A stretch of DNA of 64,000 nucleotides from Selaginella moellendorffii (GCF_000143415.4 NW_003314290.1:1012132-1076131); one strand, 5' to 3'. Shown: positions 23,565 to 35,746, counted from the first letter of the stretch. The notes: generated by a model not told the origin, from the letters alone. Made by a program: numbers and translations.

Positions 23565-26500
23565 TTTGGTATCAGAGGATGAGTCTCGGTGAGTACTATC
23601 CAATGAGATTGGGCAACTAGTCTCATTGCATACGCAGAGATGAAAACGATGATCTGAGTGGGTACACGTTTGAGTGCAAAGGCTTCGCAATTGGTTCCTT
23701 GGGTATGGATATTGTTACCTTGTTGTACCTTATGATGTGAGCTTGCTCTTGGGCTCATAGGATGGATTTGAGGTGTTCCGTTCACACGAGTTTGTGCTTG
23801 GGCTCGTGAATGAGGCTCATTAGCAACTCAAGGTTACACTTTGAGTTGGCAGGATTAATGTTAGCCTATCGGTGATTCCATAAGTTGTTCCTTGTACCGT
23901 GGGTGAAAGCAAACCTCCCTAGGTTTGCTATGAGTGGCAAATAGGCTGGTCCATAGCTGTTTAACACAGCAATAGTGGATCCTTCTTAGGCATGATTATA
24001 AATTGATCAATTAAGACTATAGGGATTAGTCTATTGGTTCAATTAGTTATTGCCGTGCTCTCTCATAAACTTTTCTTAGATTGGACTGAAGTCAGTGTGA
24101 AAGCAAGCTTGAGGTTTAGTCAAAGATGAGACCGAAAAGAGAGTCGTCGGGGACGAAAGATCAAACACGTAAATCATTTTCTCTTGGAGAGATGATTTGC
24201 AACGAGGTGTTGACTCATTGCTCGTGTTCATATCATGCAATTAAGAGTCCCTACCTTGATGCATGTTGGAAATGATGGTTTTACAAATAGTGAGTTATGG
24301 GATGGATAGCAGTGAAGCACTATACCATGTTGTCTAGGCTTGCTATTAGAAGACTGCAGTTACAATGCTCAATTCTTTCAAGAACTTTGCTATTGCTCAT
24401 TGAGTAACTTGGTGTTGGATTAGTGTTGAGTTTGGTCGGATAAAGTGTGGCATGAGCTTGTCCATGTTATGAACAAAAGTTAGTGGTGTTCAGTGTTGTA
24501 AATCTCTATCAGTGGAGTGTGGCATTTATGTTGCATTTGTCGAATTGAGTTGGCACTTGATGCTCACATAAACCTTTGAAGTAATGATATTGGCATTGCT
24601 CATGGTGTTGCTTAATTGATGATCAAATCATTGTGATACTTATATCATATCCATGTGATAGTGAGCAATGTGTTTACGAAGTTGCTTGGTTAAACGATGA
24701 TCAACCCCAAAGTGGTTGATGGTGATGTTAGTCTACTTGCATCAGTGTTACGAACACGGCCGGGATCCCGGCCGTGTTCACCGTGTTTCACGAACACGGC
24801 CATGGGTCGTGTTCCCACGGCCGTGTTCGTGAATAGTGGTTCGTGTTACTAACACGGACCACTGTTCAGAATATTCTTGCGCGGAATATTCTGGTTTTAG
24901 GGCGCACGGCATCACACAACAATCCAGCCAAGGCGCACCATTTCAGGGCACAGCAGCAGCAATCCAAGGCAAACAAGCATGGTGCAGCAATCCAGCATAC
25001 TGCGAAAGCATCCTTCTTCGCGAAATCATTCCTATAATAATATAATAAGAAATAGAATATAATTTTTAAATAACATATTCTTAGAATATTCAGTAGAATA
25101 TTCGTGAGCCATCGTGGGCCGTGATCGTGTTCCGTGTTCGGGTTCCTGAAATCTGAGGCTCGTGTTCGTGTTCCGTGTTCGTGTTCGTAACTATGACTTG
25201 CATGAAGTAGCATTGTAGTAGCTTTGACTGGATTCTCGATGGTGGTCCATTATGCTAAGCTTAAGTTGGTTCCTTGTTTCCTTGAGTTTGCCCACTGAGA
25301 TGTTGGAAAGGGTTATAGCATTCACTTGCTATAGCTTGTCAGTTGATCCGTTAACACTTAGAGTAGATTGTTGGATGGAGAAGGTGTGTAGTTAAAACAT
25401 TGACATCGCTAACACTTGTGTTAGTGAAAATGGCATTATTATTCTGATTGATGAGGAATTTTCCTTAGAGCTTGATTTTCCATGTCATTTTTCTTGTTAG
25501 TGTTTTGGCTTTACATTGGATCTTGAAAGTGGTTGAAGAAAAGTGTTAAGTGCAATATGGATATCCGAAGATGTGGTCTTCATAATCAAGCCTTGGATGT
25601 TCACTTTGCATTTTACGGATGTCGGTGTTGGATGTCAGAAGTATGGGCAAAAAAAGATGTTCGAGGCTTAAGCATACTTTGGGACATGAGAATTTGTGTT
25701 GAGGTGAATCTATGTGAAGTTGTTTGTAGGAGGATGTTGGTTGAGTTTTTGAAAGTTTGCATTCCTGGACTGAGAGTCATTCTTTCACTAGGATGGAAAA
25801 TTTTCCACAAATTTTCTTAGACTTTTCCAATAGTTGATCTGTTATCACTTTGTTCGAAAACCATTCCGTTTTCGTAAGCCAATACAAACTAGTGAATGGG
25901 TTGGAGTTGACTTCGGTTAGCTTAGACCTTAGTAGATAGTTTGTATGATGCAACCCGAAAAGGATGTTGACTTTTGGGGCTAAAACAATTGAGTTGGATA
26001 GAGTCTGGAGTTGGTGTAGAAAAGTGGCTGTTGCGCTTTTCTAAGAAAGGTGACCCTTGTGCCTTTCTTATGTAGTGTTATGGTTGGTGGTAGGTTGAAC
26101 CTTGCATTTCGTTTAGACTCTATAAGAGTAGTGAGCTCTCACTGATCTTGACTTGGTCTTGGTGGTCCTGCGTCTTGGCTGAGGAAGGTGATGTCCAACT
26201 TAGTTGTTAAGGTTGAGATGTTGGTACCCGTACTATAACTTTGTCTAAATGGAGGTTGTGTACCGATATGGGTCCATCTCATAGTCTTCACTTTAGTTTC
26301 GACTGAGTGTTGATCATGCATAGCTAGTCTCTTCAAAGCATGCTCAGAGCTGTTGGCTAAACATGTTGGTGAGCTTATTGCGGTTGAGTTGAAGTTAAGT
26401 GGTCATTTAGTTCATGTTTATCCATGAACCTTTATCTCGACCTAGGTATCACGTTCATGTTGGTCAAATATATGACTTGATAGCAAGAGTTTAATGTTTG

Positions 26501-28979
26501 GGTCTTGTGAAGGCGAGTTGAAGGGTGATTGTTGGTTGCTTTGCAACTAGTGATTGCTTGTAGACTTTGTTGAAGACTGTTAATACGTGCTTCACTCGAT
26601 GATGATTTAGCAATGATAAACTTGCTTTACTGAATGGTGTTGCGGAGGATCATGTCGTTAGACTTACATGGGTTTTCCATGTTGGCATGTCGATTCTACC
26701 TTTGTCGATATCATTTGATAGCATTTAGTCCATAGTGTTGGATTTGATTGAGTCTTGGATGTGGTGATTCACTCCTTGAGGAAGTGTTATCTATAACTGA
26801 GTTTTGCTGAAGAATTGGTCTTGGATACTAAGTAAAGTATCTTCGACCTTGGTTAGCTTGGTTGCTGGAGAGCTTTGAGTGGTGATTCAATCTTGCTTTC
26901 TTTTAGCTTTGTTATAATGTTGATGGCATTGAAGTGATGCTTTGTCATTGATGTTATTGATGTTGAGATTCAAGTGAGATGAGATGTCTATTCTTAGGAT
27001 TGATATTGAGTTTCATTAGTTTCGATAGAGATAGTGTTGATGATTTGGTTGTAGCTTTGTATTATTAGTATTCGCGCATTTGCTAGTTAGCAACTATGTT
27101 GATGTTCAAATGAACTGAATGGCAAGTTTGAGTTAGTTGTGTTCTAGATGAAATTATTTAGTAGGGGTTGAGCTTTGGCTTTTTCTTGAAAAGTGATTCA
27201 ATCATGGCCTATGCTAACTTTACAAATGGAAGAGTTAGTGATTGATATTGGAATGTTTGAATCCTTATTGGATTTTAGTTGCAATATATTGATCATGGAT
27301 GAATTTTCTTGTGCTTGTTATGAAGTGAGTTATGTCTTGCTATAAATGGATTTATGGAAGATCGTTTAGTAATCACTTGTTGAGCATAGTTTCATTATGC
27401 TTGGTTTTTGAATTGATGCAAATCTGCTCTTCATTAGCTTTGCATTATGAAGTTTAGCTTATGGATGTGTTGAGGAGAATATTGTGGATTAAGCCATGAT
27501 TTCTTCTTTAGCATTGAAGTTAGTTCATGCAAAACTTGTGATCATTGTTAAGCAAGATTTGGCTATAGGCTTCTTTGAGCTTTTGGTTCTTTGAGTTTTA
27601 TGCTCATTATTCCATTTGTTAGAAGTTGTTGGGGAAGGCATTTTGGCTTCTAGCTTTCACATTAAAGTTAGTATTTGCATGTGGCAATCATTGGTGATGA
27701 TTGACTATCATCTAGATAGTTGATTATCTTTGTCAAAAAGTTTTGCTTGATTATTGTTGATATAGAATGATTCGTTATTCTTTCGGATGGTGGATTCCTT
27801 CTTTGATGATGATAATGCATATCTCTTTTTGATGGGGTGATTGATGATCTTTTATGCTGGTTAATTGTTCTTTTTGATAGCTTTTGCTTTTTCGCAATAC
27901 CACATGTTCTTTGTGGTTTGCTTTGGATTGGTCTCTTGGGTTTGAGACATTCATAGGATGTTGCTGACACTTGCTTAAGCAACTCTGGTTTTTTCGTATT
28001 GTTGACTGAGATCTATTCAGATTGGCTTTTGTGATAGTTGGCATGAATGGGTGTTTGTTGGTCTTCCTACATTCATTCTGTTCTGTTGATCATTGCTTGA
28101 GTTAGTTCTGATAGATTTGAATGTTATTTCTTTTGGGTGATACATTCACAAGCATTTTTCTTGCCAATTGATAATACTTTGTGTTCTTTGAGTTATCTTT
28201 GGTAAATTGTTTGGCATACTGTCTGCCATCTTCGGTAGTTAAGTTTCATCATTGAGTTTCCTTGATGTTATATTTGCTATTGAATTTTGTTGGATGGTGA
28301 TTCCTATATTTACTAATTATGATGATTTTGGTGGTTTCTGTACTATAATACTTGTTTATCAGATGATACCTTACTTGGAATACTCTTGTGTTCTAGTATA
28401 AGATTTATTCACTGATAATTAAATCTCTAAGATATTATTGTCTATGACTTTGATACTGTCCATCTATTGCTCTTTGAGTTTAGGCCAGTATAGGCAGACT
28501 AGCTTTGGCACTTCATGTCTCTAGATGTTGAAATCTTTAGTCATGGGGTAACTACTGTCGATTGGTCACATAACCCGCCTCTTTATCGATGTTCCTTATT
28601 CTATTAAAAGGGCGTGACTGTGTAAACAATTCTAACTGCCTGTTTACAGTAGTCTATCTAAACCTTACTAACGGGTTAGATTCTCTCTCTATGTTCCTGC
28701 GGGCAGGAGCATATCACACTTTTGTAAGCTAGGTGACTCCCAGAGCAGCAAGGGTGGCTGACTCCATTGGTCATTTCCTTGTCGGCGATGGCCGGAAGGT
28801 GTCTAAGCTGGTAGCGCATCCGCGTTAGATAAAGAGGTTGCCTCCTAACTCATTTAAGTTGGTGCATTTCTCACATAGTGTGAATACCGTGAACTTTTTC
28901 TAGAGTTGTTTCCTTGGCGGTATTCTAGACTCGAGTATGCATCGACGAGGACGTCGATCTTCCCTAGGGGGGGAGAGTA
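23565..28979 (+). mobile_element. Family 1 internal region (second element)
   Basis: This is the longest family 1 internal domain in the window, from primer-binding site TTTGGTATCAGAGG to the purine tract CCTAGGGGGGGAGAGTA. Apart from the MITE at 24743-25195 it is about 5 kb. I see no gag, RT or integrase motif in any frame. Stop density is uniform, and homology to the other copies is colinear. It must depend on another element for mobility. Confidence 0.75.
24743..25195. mobile_element. Non-autonomous hAT-type MITE
   Basis: The 453-base insertion begins CAGTGTTACGAACACG and ends with the near reverse complement (CGTGTTCGTAACTATG). An 8-base duplication, ACTTGCAT, lies at 24735-24742 and 25196-25203. 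CA..G termini with 8-base duplications are typical of hAT elements. The ends are rich in nested CGTGTTCG and CGGCCG palindromes, which probably form subterminal binding sites or hairpins. It has no credible coding sequence. The empty site is visible in the related copies near 1098 and 9800. Confidence 0.85.
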
Positions 28980-29334
28980 TCGCGAATGTGACTTCAGGTA
29001 TTAAAAGTTACCTGTCGACCAGTCCTTATGGACACTCTTACCTTACTGCCACAATGGCAGGAGGTCGATATTGTTGGACCCTTTATCAGTCCCTCTTGTG
29101 CTAGTGGAATTAACTGGGCATTTCGAGTGTACTTAGACCAGACGAGCATAAGGACGGAATTCCTACGTATTATTAACTAAGCATACTTAGCCCGGTAAGA
29201 AGTTCCCATCTCGTTTTGTCTTGCACTGGCTAGTGACAAGAACCTTCGCGTATTGAGATTAGTCCCTCAATATCACTACATGATAGCTTACTGTGTCTGC
29301 CAAACACCCTCGCTATCATGCCCTTTGTGTTAGT
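28980..29334 (+). repeat. Family 1 3' LTR, truncated
   Basis: Starts TCGCGAATGTGACTTC after the purine tract and runs to TGTGTTAGT. There the copy near 5242 continues with CTCATTTTGG, but here the sequence switches to the terminal inverted repeat of the DNA transposon. Confidence 0.8.
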
Positions 29335-29361
29335 AAGCTCTATTTTGTTAAAGTGGGATTT
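29335..29361 (+). repeat. Left terminal inverted repeat
   Basis: Begins AAGCTCTATTTTGTTAAAG and continues TGGGATTT. It pairs with the reverse complement of 42428-42454 at 25 of 27 positions and abuts the family 1 LTR break exactly. Confidence 0.85.
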
Positions 29362-29994
29362 ATTCAATAAAATGGGACTAGGTACAAATTTTCAAGTATT
29401 TGAAAATGACGTGAAATTATATGTTTTTTGTCCAGGGGCTAGACATATCTGGGGCATGGTGACTAGCGCGGTGACTTTGTGTCCAGACTGAGTCCATCTG
29501 GTTGTATAATAAATCTCATTGTCAAGGTGAACAAGCCGAATCTGAAGTTAAAGAAGAGCGATGGCATGCGCGCACACACTATTTGTTTGTTCATTGAGCG
29601 TGTGGTGAGCTTTCCAAGATGAACGTCATTCCTATTAGCCAGACATATAACTTAATGGTCAGAACATTTAGATATTATTCAATGTTATCTTTTTCTAACG
29701 AATCTAATTGTGAAGGTGTAGCAAGAGGCATTGCTAGTCTGGAGAAGTCATTTAACTCATTTGACCCTTAGTGTATTTTCATGAAACTAAATAACATTCA
29801 TATTATTAAGGAATTTCTCTAGTACCTTTTTTTTACGACATAGAGGCTTGCATTTCTTTCAAAGGTGATTTAGTAAAAGGCCTGAGGGCACATGCCATTC
29901 TATTTCTCAAACCGGTATTAAGATATACTAGTGCAAAGGGAAAAAGGTATTTGGTGATCAAGTAAATGGCATGAGGGCACACGCCATTATAAGC
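29362..29994. other. Left subterminal region of the DNA transposon
   Basis: No coding sequence is apparent. Two copies of the palindromic motif lie at 29878-29899 and 29966-29987. Spaced subterminal motifs of this kind are often transposase-binding sites in plant DNA transposons, but that role is inference here. Confidence 0.5.
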
Positions 29995-30252
29995 CTAAGC
30001 GCTAGTGGACACCTCCTTTTTGGTACTCTCAGCGGTACTATCATCCTTCTCCGGGTCAGTTGTTTTGCTTTGGATTGTTGTCTCTGACGTTACTGGGGCG
30101 TTCTCGATAGTTGTTAATGTTGCCGTTTGTTCAGAAAAATGATCACCTGGAGTATAGTACGGGGAGTTTGGAAGACTTATATATTCTACATCTTCACCTA
30201 TCTCCTTCTCTGTCTCCTTTTCTGCCTCACTTACAGATTTTGTGCTTGCCAT
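29995..30252 (-). CDS. Small acidic Ser/Thr/Glu-rich open frame in the transposon
   Basis: From the ATG at 30250-30252 the minus-strand frame encodes about 85 residues, starting MASTKSVSEAEKE. It is rich in E, S and T and has no recognised domain. A polypyrimidine stretch and AG (TATTTTAG) lie just upstream, so it could be a downstream exon of the transposase gene instead of a separate gene. The longer 119-residue reading starts within likely intron or intergenic sequence. I do not recognise a function. Confidence 0.35.
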   Translation of the reverse strand: MASTKSVSEAEKETEKEIGEDVEYISLPNSPYYTPGDHFSEQTATLTTIENAPVTSETTIQSKTTDPEKDDSTAESTKKEVSTSA

Positions 30253-30459
30253 GAGAACGCTCTTCACCCTAAAATATGGAGTTCGTTGTGTTATAAAAGG
30301 AAACCAACACACATGCTGCAAGGGAATGATGGTACATAAAGCACGTAAGCCCACAATATGGGTTTATGTGCCATTAATATGGGCCACACGCCATATTATT
30401 AGATTTATGCACGTGTGATTGGTAAATGCATATGTCACATCATCTCAAGCCACATGCCA

Positions 30460-33400
30460 TCACGCCTCCTCTGATTCAGATTCGGATTGTTCACCTTGAA
30501 ATAAAATACATTAGAAACTTAGTAAAGGAATATTAATGAATCTCACCTTGAACCCGGGTTATGAATGCTCTTGCTGCATCTCTTGCATGGTCTGGCAAGG
30601 TGATGGTGGCACTCTGCTTCCGCATCCAACCATGCACAACATTATCCACCGATATGCTCATGCTGGGATCCTTTGGATTCAGCACCCATCTCTTTTCTAG
30701 GCAATCCTTCGTATATCCGGAACTTGGCTTGAACCACTCCACAGTTACATTGAAGGAGTTAGTTTCCGCGTCCTCCTCTGCATCAGTGATGCAGCGCCCC
30801 ACCCATATCATTTGTTTTTTATTACTGGGTCTGACAAGCACAACCATTCCTTTGCAGACCTGTACTGGATTGAATGCTGAATCCGGCTTCTTGTTCCTTG
30901 GCCCACAATAGTGATCCTCAACATCGTTATCTGTCACTGCATTTCCAGAGGACATTGTTCCGCTACTATCTGGTGCTCTGGGTTCTGGCCAAAAGGACTC
31001 TTCCAATTCTTCATATACAACCGGCCCATTTTGGATAGCAGATATAATCTTCTCCCAGTATTCGATCAAAGGCTTGCACCTCTGAAAATAGGATTCTCCA
31101 CCAAACACCAACCCCCTCTTCCAGAAGGCAATATGCTGTCTAACCCCGGCCACTATACTTTCCTGGTCTTTGAGTCCATCCGGGTGCATCGGCCGTGGGG
31201 AACCTTGAGGAATCATAGGTTCCCCAGTTATGGGATCTCTCTTGAAGAGTTCAATGCCGTCCACTGGTAGCCACACTGTGTCCCATTCTCTCATCTTGTA
31301 CCTCATCACTGGAGCACCGTCACGCATGCTGAAATGAAACTGAAGAGGCTTGGAGTGGCCAATCAGCGTTTTGGATCCGTCCCTGATGTAGCCTCTTACA
31401 AACCCCTTAAAGTCTAGAACCTCTGTCACAAGTGTAGCTTCAACAGTGCCTTTGATGCAATTTTGGAATTCATCGTAGAGTTGTGGGAGGGTGAGGACAT
31501 TGGATCGCCGAAGGGACTCTGCCAGGTGACTGAACATGGCATCGACGTCTTCATGAGTGTGCCCAACCATGAGAAAGCCAAGTGTAACCGTTTCAAATAT
31601 GCCTTTGGCAACAAGCATTGCCAAGTACGCGAAGACGTACATGTTTTTGTTCTCACTGCCAGCATTGTCTGTTTGGAGCAGAAGATGGGGTGGAAGGCCA
31701 CATCGGTCGCAAGAACTTCCTTGAGATTCTGCTTCATTTGGATGAGGCTGTGCATTCACCAGGCGACCAGCCTCGTCGGAATGGCATGAGGCCTCACGTG
31801 ACAACCCTACAATCTGACGGCCAACATATTCACTGGGATGGCATGGGGCCTCACGCGATACTGCAAGCCTTTGCTCCTCCTCCAGCTGAACCCTGTATGG
31901 GGTTCGATCGACAAGGGCCTTATGCAAGGGTTGGCCGTTCAGCTCAGCCTGTGCACTTTGTAGAGACCTTAAGTGTTTTGCTAGGGACGCAATCATCATG
32001 TTTGCACCCCCGCCACCCCATAAAGGTACAAAGAAGTTCCCATAGTTCTGGGCACCATGCCCATGAGCGATTATGCCAAACAGAGACACAGGCAGCTGCA
32101 TGGATGAAGAGATTGCCTTGGGGGCAGGATTGAGTCGAGGTAAGCACGTCTTTTTCTGGTCCATTTTGTCGTGGATGATGCAGAGGTAAGAGTCAGGTCT
32201 CTCCATGGAGAGAATTCTGTTATGATAATATGCAGTCCTACAGCTTCTCTGCTCGATGTTGTGGTCGAGCCGCCTTCTAACCAACGTCTCTCGCTCTTGA
32301 GCGCTGCAAGAATTCTTCGACAAAGCCATTCTAATAGTAGTGCACTCGTCACACTTTGAAAAGCTGGAGTTCTTTCCTATACTCACATCCCTGAACCTGT
32401 TGCTCCACAATCTACTAAATCTAGATTGGCTCAGCTTCCTGTAGCCATTACTCTGGAGTTCCCAATTCACATCTTCCAATATGGCCCCCTTGGTATACAT
32501 GGAAGGGAGAACTCGTTGGGTGTCTCGTGTTCCATCTTCCAAGAGGCGGGTTTTATGTGGTTGCTGCTCGCTACATGTCTCGCCAAACCTCTTAAAGATT
32601 GCCTCTCCATATACAACATGACCCCTGGTTTTGTGCGTACCGTCGTTCCCATGGACTGCCTGTTGAACCCTTTGTTCCTCGAACTCAATTTTGATTCTGT
32701 AGAATGTGGTTCGAGGGACTCCATAAATGATTCTCTATGCCTTCATGCAGACCAAACCCCTCTGGAAGACCATGCCCCCCACCTGATGTTCTGAAGCATC
32801 AACAGATGACCGTAATGCCTCATACACAAAATTGCGAGCTGCCTTCCAGGACAATGTCTTGTATCTTGCTCTCTCCTCTTCAATAGCATCCCAATCAGCA
32901 TGTTGACAACACCTCCTCTTGCAACAAGCAACTGTCGAGACTATTCGAACCTCCATCGCCATTTTCTGCCTTTTCGGTTCATTGCTCAGATCCCTTTGGC
33001 TGCGCTTTAGGAAGGTGTACTTTCTTTTCCCATGAAGAGATGTTCTGTCATCAGTTGTAGTGGTGTTTGATTGTGAATCCTTCACATTCTCAAACACTAA
33101 GTGCCTCAATTTCCACCGCACAATGCTTCCAATAGTTAGACTGTTTTCTTCTGTGTCAACAACCTCTAAAATCGCAACTCCAATATCATCCCAGCCCAAT
33201 TCTTGATTAGCAACCGCATCTCTTGGATCGACAACTGTGGCTAAGCCCTCAGCTACCACCTCCCCCTCGGGGTTGTTTAGAAACACCTTTGCCTGAATCC
33301 ATGTAGCACGGTTCTTAAGATCCACGGAGGGAACATGTGTTGCACTTGCGCTGTCCCCAACATCTGCTTTCTTCTGAAGATTTTTCAAGGCAACAACAAC

Positions 33401-33601
33401 ATTTACCCCGACGACCATCTCTCCTCGTTCAATAGCGACCACATTCCCATCGAAGACAGTCTCTACTGATACAGCAGCATTGCCTTCCCCAAGCCTTTGA
33501 CAGTGTATAACAAAGTTCCGATCCATACACACAAGGGTCCCTTTTGCAACTCTCTTCCCACCATTCAAAATGTAAACCTTTTCCCCAACCCTAAAGGCCA
33601 T
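30460..33601 (-). pseudogene. DUF7869-type transposase-like gene with an in-frame TAG
   Basis: The frame starts at the ATG at 33599-33601 (MAFRVGEKVYI) and runs to 30533, broken only by TAG at 32735-32737. Frame and family-like sequence continue across that stop (RIIYGVPRTTFYRIK). The N-terminal part, about 290 residues, has a KRKYT/KRQK basic segment and a Cys/His cluster (CCKRRCCQH). The core shows CDEC, IIHDKMDQKK, LLQTDNAGSENKN and FLMVGHTHEDVDAMFS, the signatures of the DUF7869 group. The acidic residues suggest an RNase H-like (DDE) nuclease, which is inference. About 70 residues around 31735-31870 look inserted and carry two palindromic motifs. A 52-base GT-AG intron (30495-30546) would replace the last residues with an acidic tail ending at TGA 30460-30462. 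The TAG could be a CAG-to-TAG change. Confidence 0.75.
31738..31870 (-). repeat. Two palindromic motifs inside the transposase frame
   Basis: Copies at 31781-31802 and 31838-31859 lie in a stretch that appears inserted between the N-terminal and QTDN blocks. On the minus strand, plausible GT and AG borders about 50 bases apart surround each copy (for example GTATCGCG...CCGTCAG), so these could be unspliced introns read through as protein. Confidence 0.5.
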
Positions 33602-33683
33602 TCTGAAAGTGCAGAAAAGAAGTTAAGACCATACAAAAAATGATTGAAGAATGGCCTAAATCATAACATACCAAACAACCTCA

Positions 33684-34079
33684 ATAGCATGAGGCCACAT
33701 GCCATTATTCAAACATGCTATTGACACCCACGTGAAATTTCGCATTCACAAAATTGGCATGAACCCTCATGCCATTAGTGGTACCACTAATGGCATGAGG
33801 CCTCACGCTATCTTTGGCCCCTGCTAGCCTGTTGCTATATTCCTTTTGCCTTGCTGCAACTGTATATATTTTTGTGTGCGTGACTAGTCACCCATACAAA
33901 AATATATACAGTTGTAGCAAAGCAAAAGGAATATGGCAATAGGCTAGCAGGGGCCAAAGATGGCATGAGGCCTCATGCCATCTTGATATACACACAGCTG
34001 CAGGCAAGTAAACACATACATGACAATACGCTAGCCATGAAATTGCAAGGGCCCAAGATGGCATGTGGCCTCATGCCAT
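33684..34079. repeat. Cluster of palindromic motifs upstream of both genes
   Basis: Copies lie at 33684-33705, 33754-33775, 33789-33810, 33960-33981 and 34058-34079. The copy at 33960 is a perfect 22-base palindrome: ATGGCATGAGG followed by its own reverse complement. The cluster sits directly 5' of the minus-strand gene, so a promoter or transposase-binding role is possible. Confidence 0.8.
33791..33980. repeat. Long hairpin: 84-base inverted repeat with 22-base loop
   Basis: Arms 33791-33874 and 33897-33980 are reverse complements with about six mismatches. The loop contains the perfect palindrome GTGACTAGTCAC. Each arm starts with a palindromic motif. It could be a foldback MITE, a small-RNA precursor or a control element between the divergent genes. 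Confidence 0.9.
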
Positions 34080-34139
34080 TTCTAAATGTGGTCCTAAGCC
34101 ATTCCATGGTGAACATACCAGGAAGCACAAGTGCCGAAT

Positions 34140-34380
34140 ATCAAGAGGAAGCAGTAGCCACACCAAAGACAGTGCTGCTCGCAACACTGCAACTACTCGT
34201 AGCGCCGCTCGCAACACCACAACTGCTCGTAGCGCCGCTCGCACAAACTGCCACTCGCATAAACTGCTGCTCGCAATGGCGCTCGCAATGCCGCAACCGC
34301 TCGTAGACGCATAAACCACAGCTCACAACGCCGCTTACACAAGCAGCGCTCACTGCGCTCAGCAGAACCAAGAACACGGC
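34140..34380. repeat. GCTCGCA/CTCGTAGC-rich degenerate repeat
   Basis: The phrases GCCGCTCGCA, AACTGCTCG and CTCGTAGCG recur irregularly. The short open frames here on both strands are low-complexity and I do not call a gene. Confidence 0.6.
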
Positions 34381-34432
34381 GCACAAAAATGATCGACCTA
34401 GGAATGAGTTCGAGAATTCAAAAATAACACAC

Positions 34433-35746
34433 GCTTGAACGTCACATCAAATCCTCTGACAAACCAGATCTTATGATTCCTCTGACAAATTTCAAACTGA
34501 GTAGCTTCTAGACTTTGCTGTCGGACGTTGAACTTTGTCACATCATGTCCTTGCCTCGATCCAGCTGTGCCATGTCAGTGATTCGAACTTTGCCATGCCA
34601 TGTCAGCGATCCGCACCAAGATTATTCGCCGTGTAAAGGAATAATTATGCTGTGTGTGTACGTCCATTTATGGCAATATAAGGCCATACGCCATTCAAAG
34701 AATAATGCTAGTCGAGCATTTTTTGGTGCATTTTTGGGTTCAAAATTGCATGAGCCCACACGCTATAAAGTTTACCTGTACCAAAAATAGAAACAGCTTT
34801 ATTTACTTGGGAATTTAAGTGGTTGAGGCATTTTTAAACTTACAAACACATGCCCTACTTACATTCCTTTGGTTGCTTAAAATTCAAAAATATTATAAAC
34901 CTTTCTTTTTGCATTTTCAATGTTTTCAATTATGGTTTTTGATTTTCACAGGACCAGCCTAGTAATCTATTTGCATCATGTCATGTTTATAGCTAGCTTT
35001 CGTTTGTCCCCTTCGCTAGCCTGAGATACATCTGCTCGGCATCTGCCTCTTACAGCATTTGCCCAGAAAGGGCATCTTTCTTCACGCAGCATTTGCCACA
35101 TGTTTAGGGTTTAGGGTTTAGCAATTCAGTAGCTTGATAAACATGCAAATACAGAACTTGATGCAAAATCCTTTGATATGTCACAATGCCCCTAGGACCA
35201 TAAACACATTTCAATAGAGAGATCCTTATGTAGATCTTGGTGAAACCAGAGTTAGTGAAGTTAATTTCTTGTGATCTCGCATCTGATTGTGATGTCCCTT
35301 TGTAGTGTCGATGGAAAGGTCAATGCACACCAAACTGTAAAATCTTGAAGCAAAATAACGGTCGGATCTATGGCAAATGCCCCTGAAACATTGTAAGGCT
35401 CGTGTGGTCTCATGTGGTGTCCGATTGAGATGCTTCTTTGCAGGGTCATCAAGAAAGACATTGTATACCATTCTGTAAAATCTAGTTGCGATCCAACGGT
35501 TGGATCTCCAGAAAACTCAAAACATTCTCGTGCGTGTCAGAATATTCTAGGAATATACTCCTATGTGCCCCTGAAAATGGCATGCAGCCCCACGCCATTC
35601 AAGAGATAACGCCAAATGACGCTGAGCATGTTTTGGTGCATTTTTTGGGATCAAAATTGCATGAGCCCACAAGCTTGAACGTCACATCAAATCCTCTGAC
35701 AAACCAGATTTTATAATTCCTCTGACAAATTTCAAACTGAGTAGCT
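34433..35746. repeat. Two direct-repeat pairs in the transposon's central region
   Basis: Block A (GCTTGAACGTCACATC...) occurs at 34433-34506 and 35673-35746, 72 of 74 bases identical. Block B (TTTGGTGCATTTTTGGG..., ending at a palindrome-like GCATGAGCCCAC) occurs at about 34704-34764 and 35611-35671. The order is A-B-B-A in the same orientation. The DNA between (34807-35576) shows no gene and includes TTTAGGG repeats at about 35103-35120. The pairs may have arisen by local segmental duplication. Confidence 0.85.

Noticed and set aside
24866-25213. 115-codon minus-strand frame in the MITE
   Set aside because: No family resemblance; it covers the terminal repeats and AT-rich centre of a non-autonomous element.
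31618-32133. 171-codon plus-strand frame
   Set aside because: Antisense shadow of the transposase gene.
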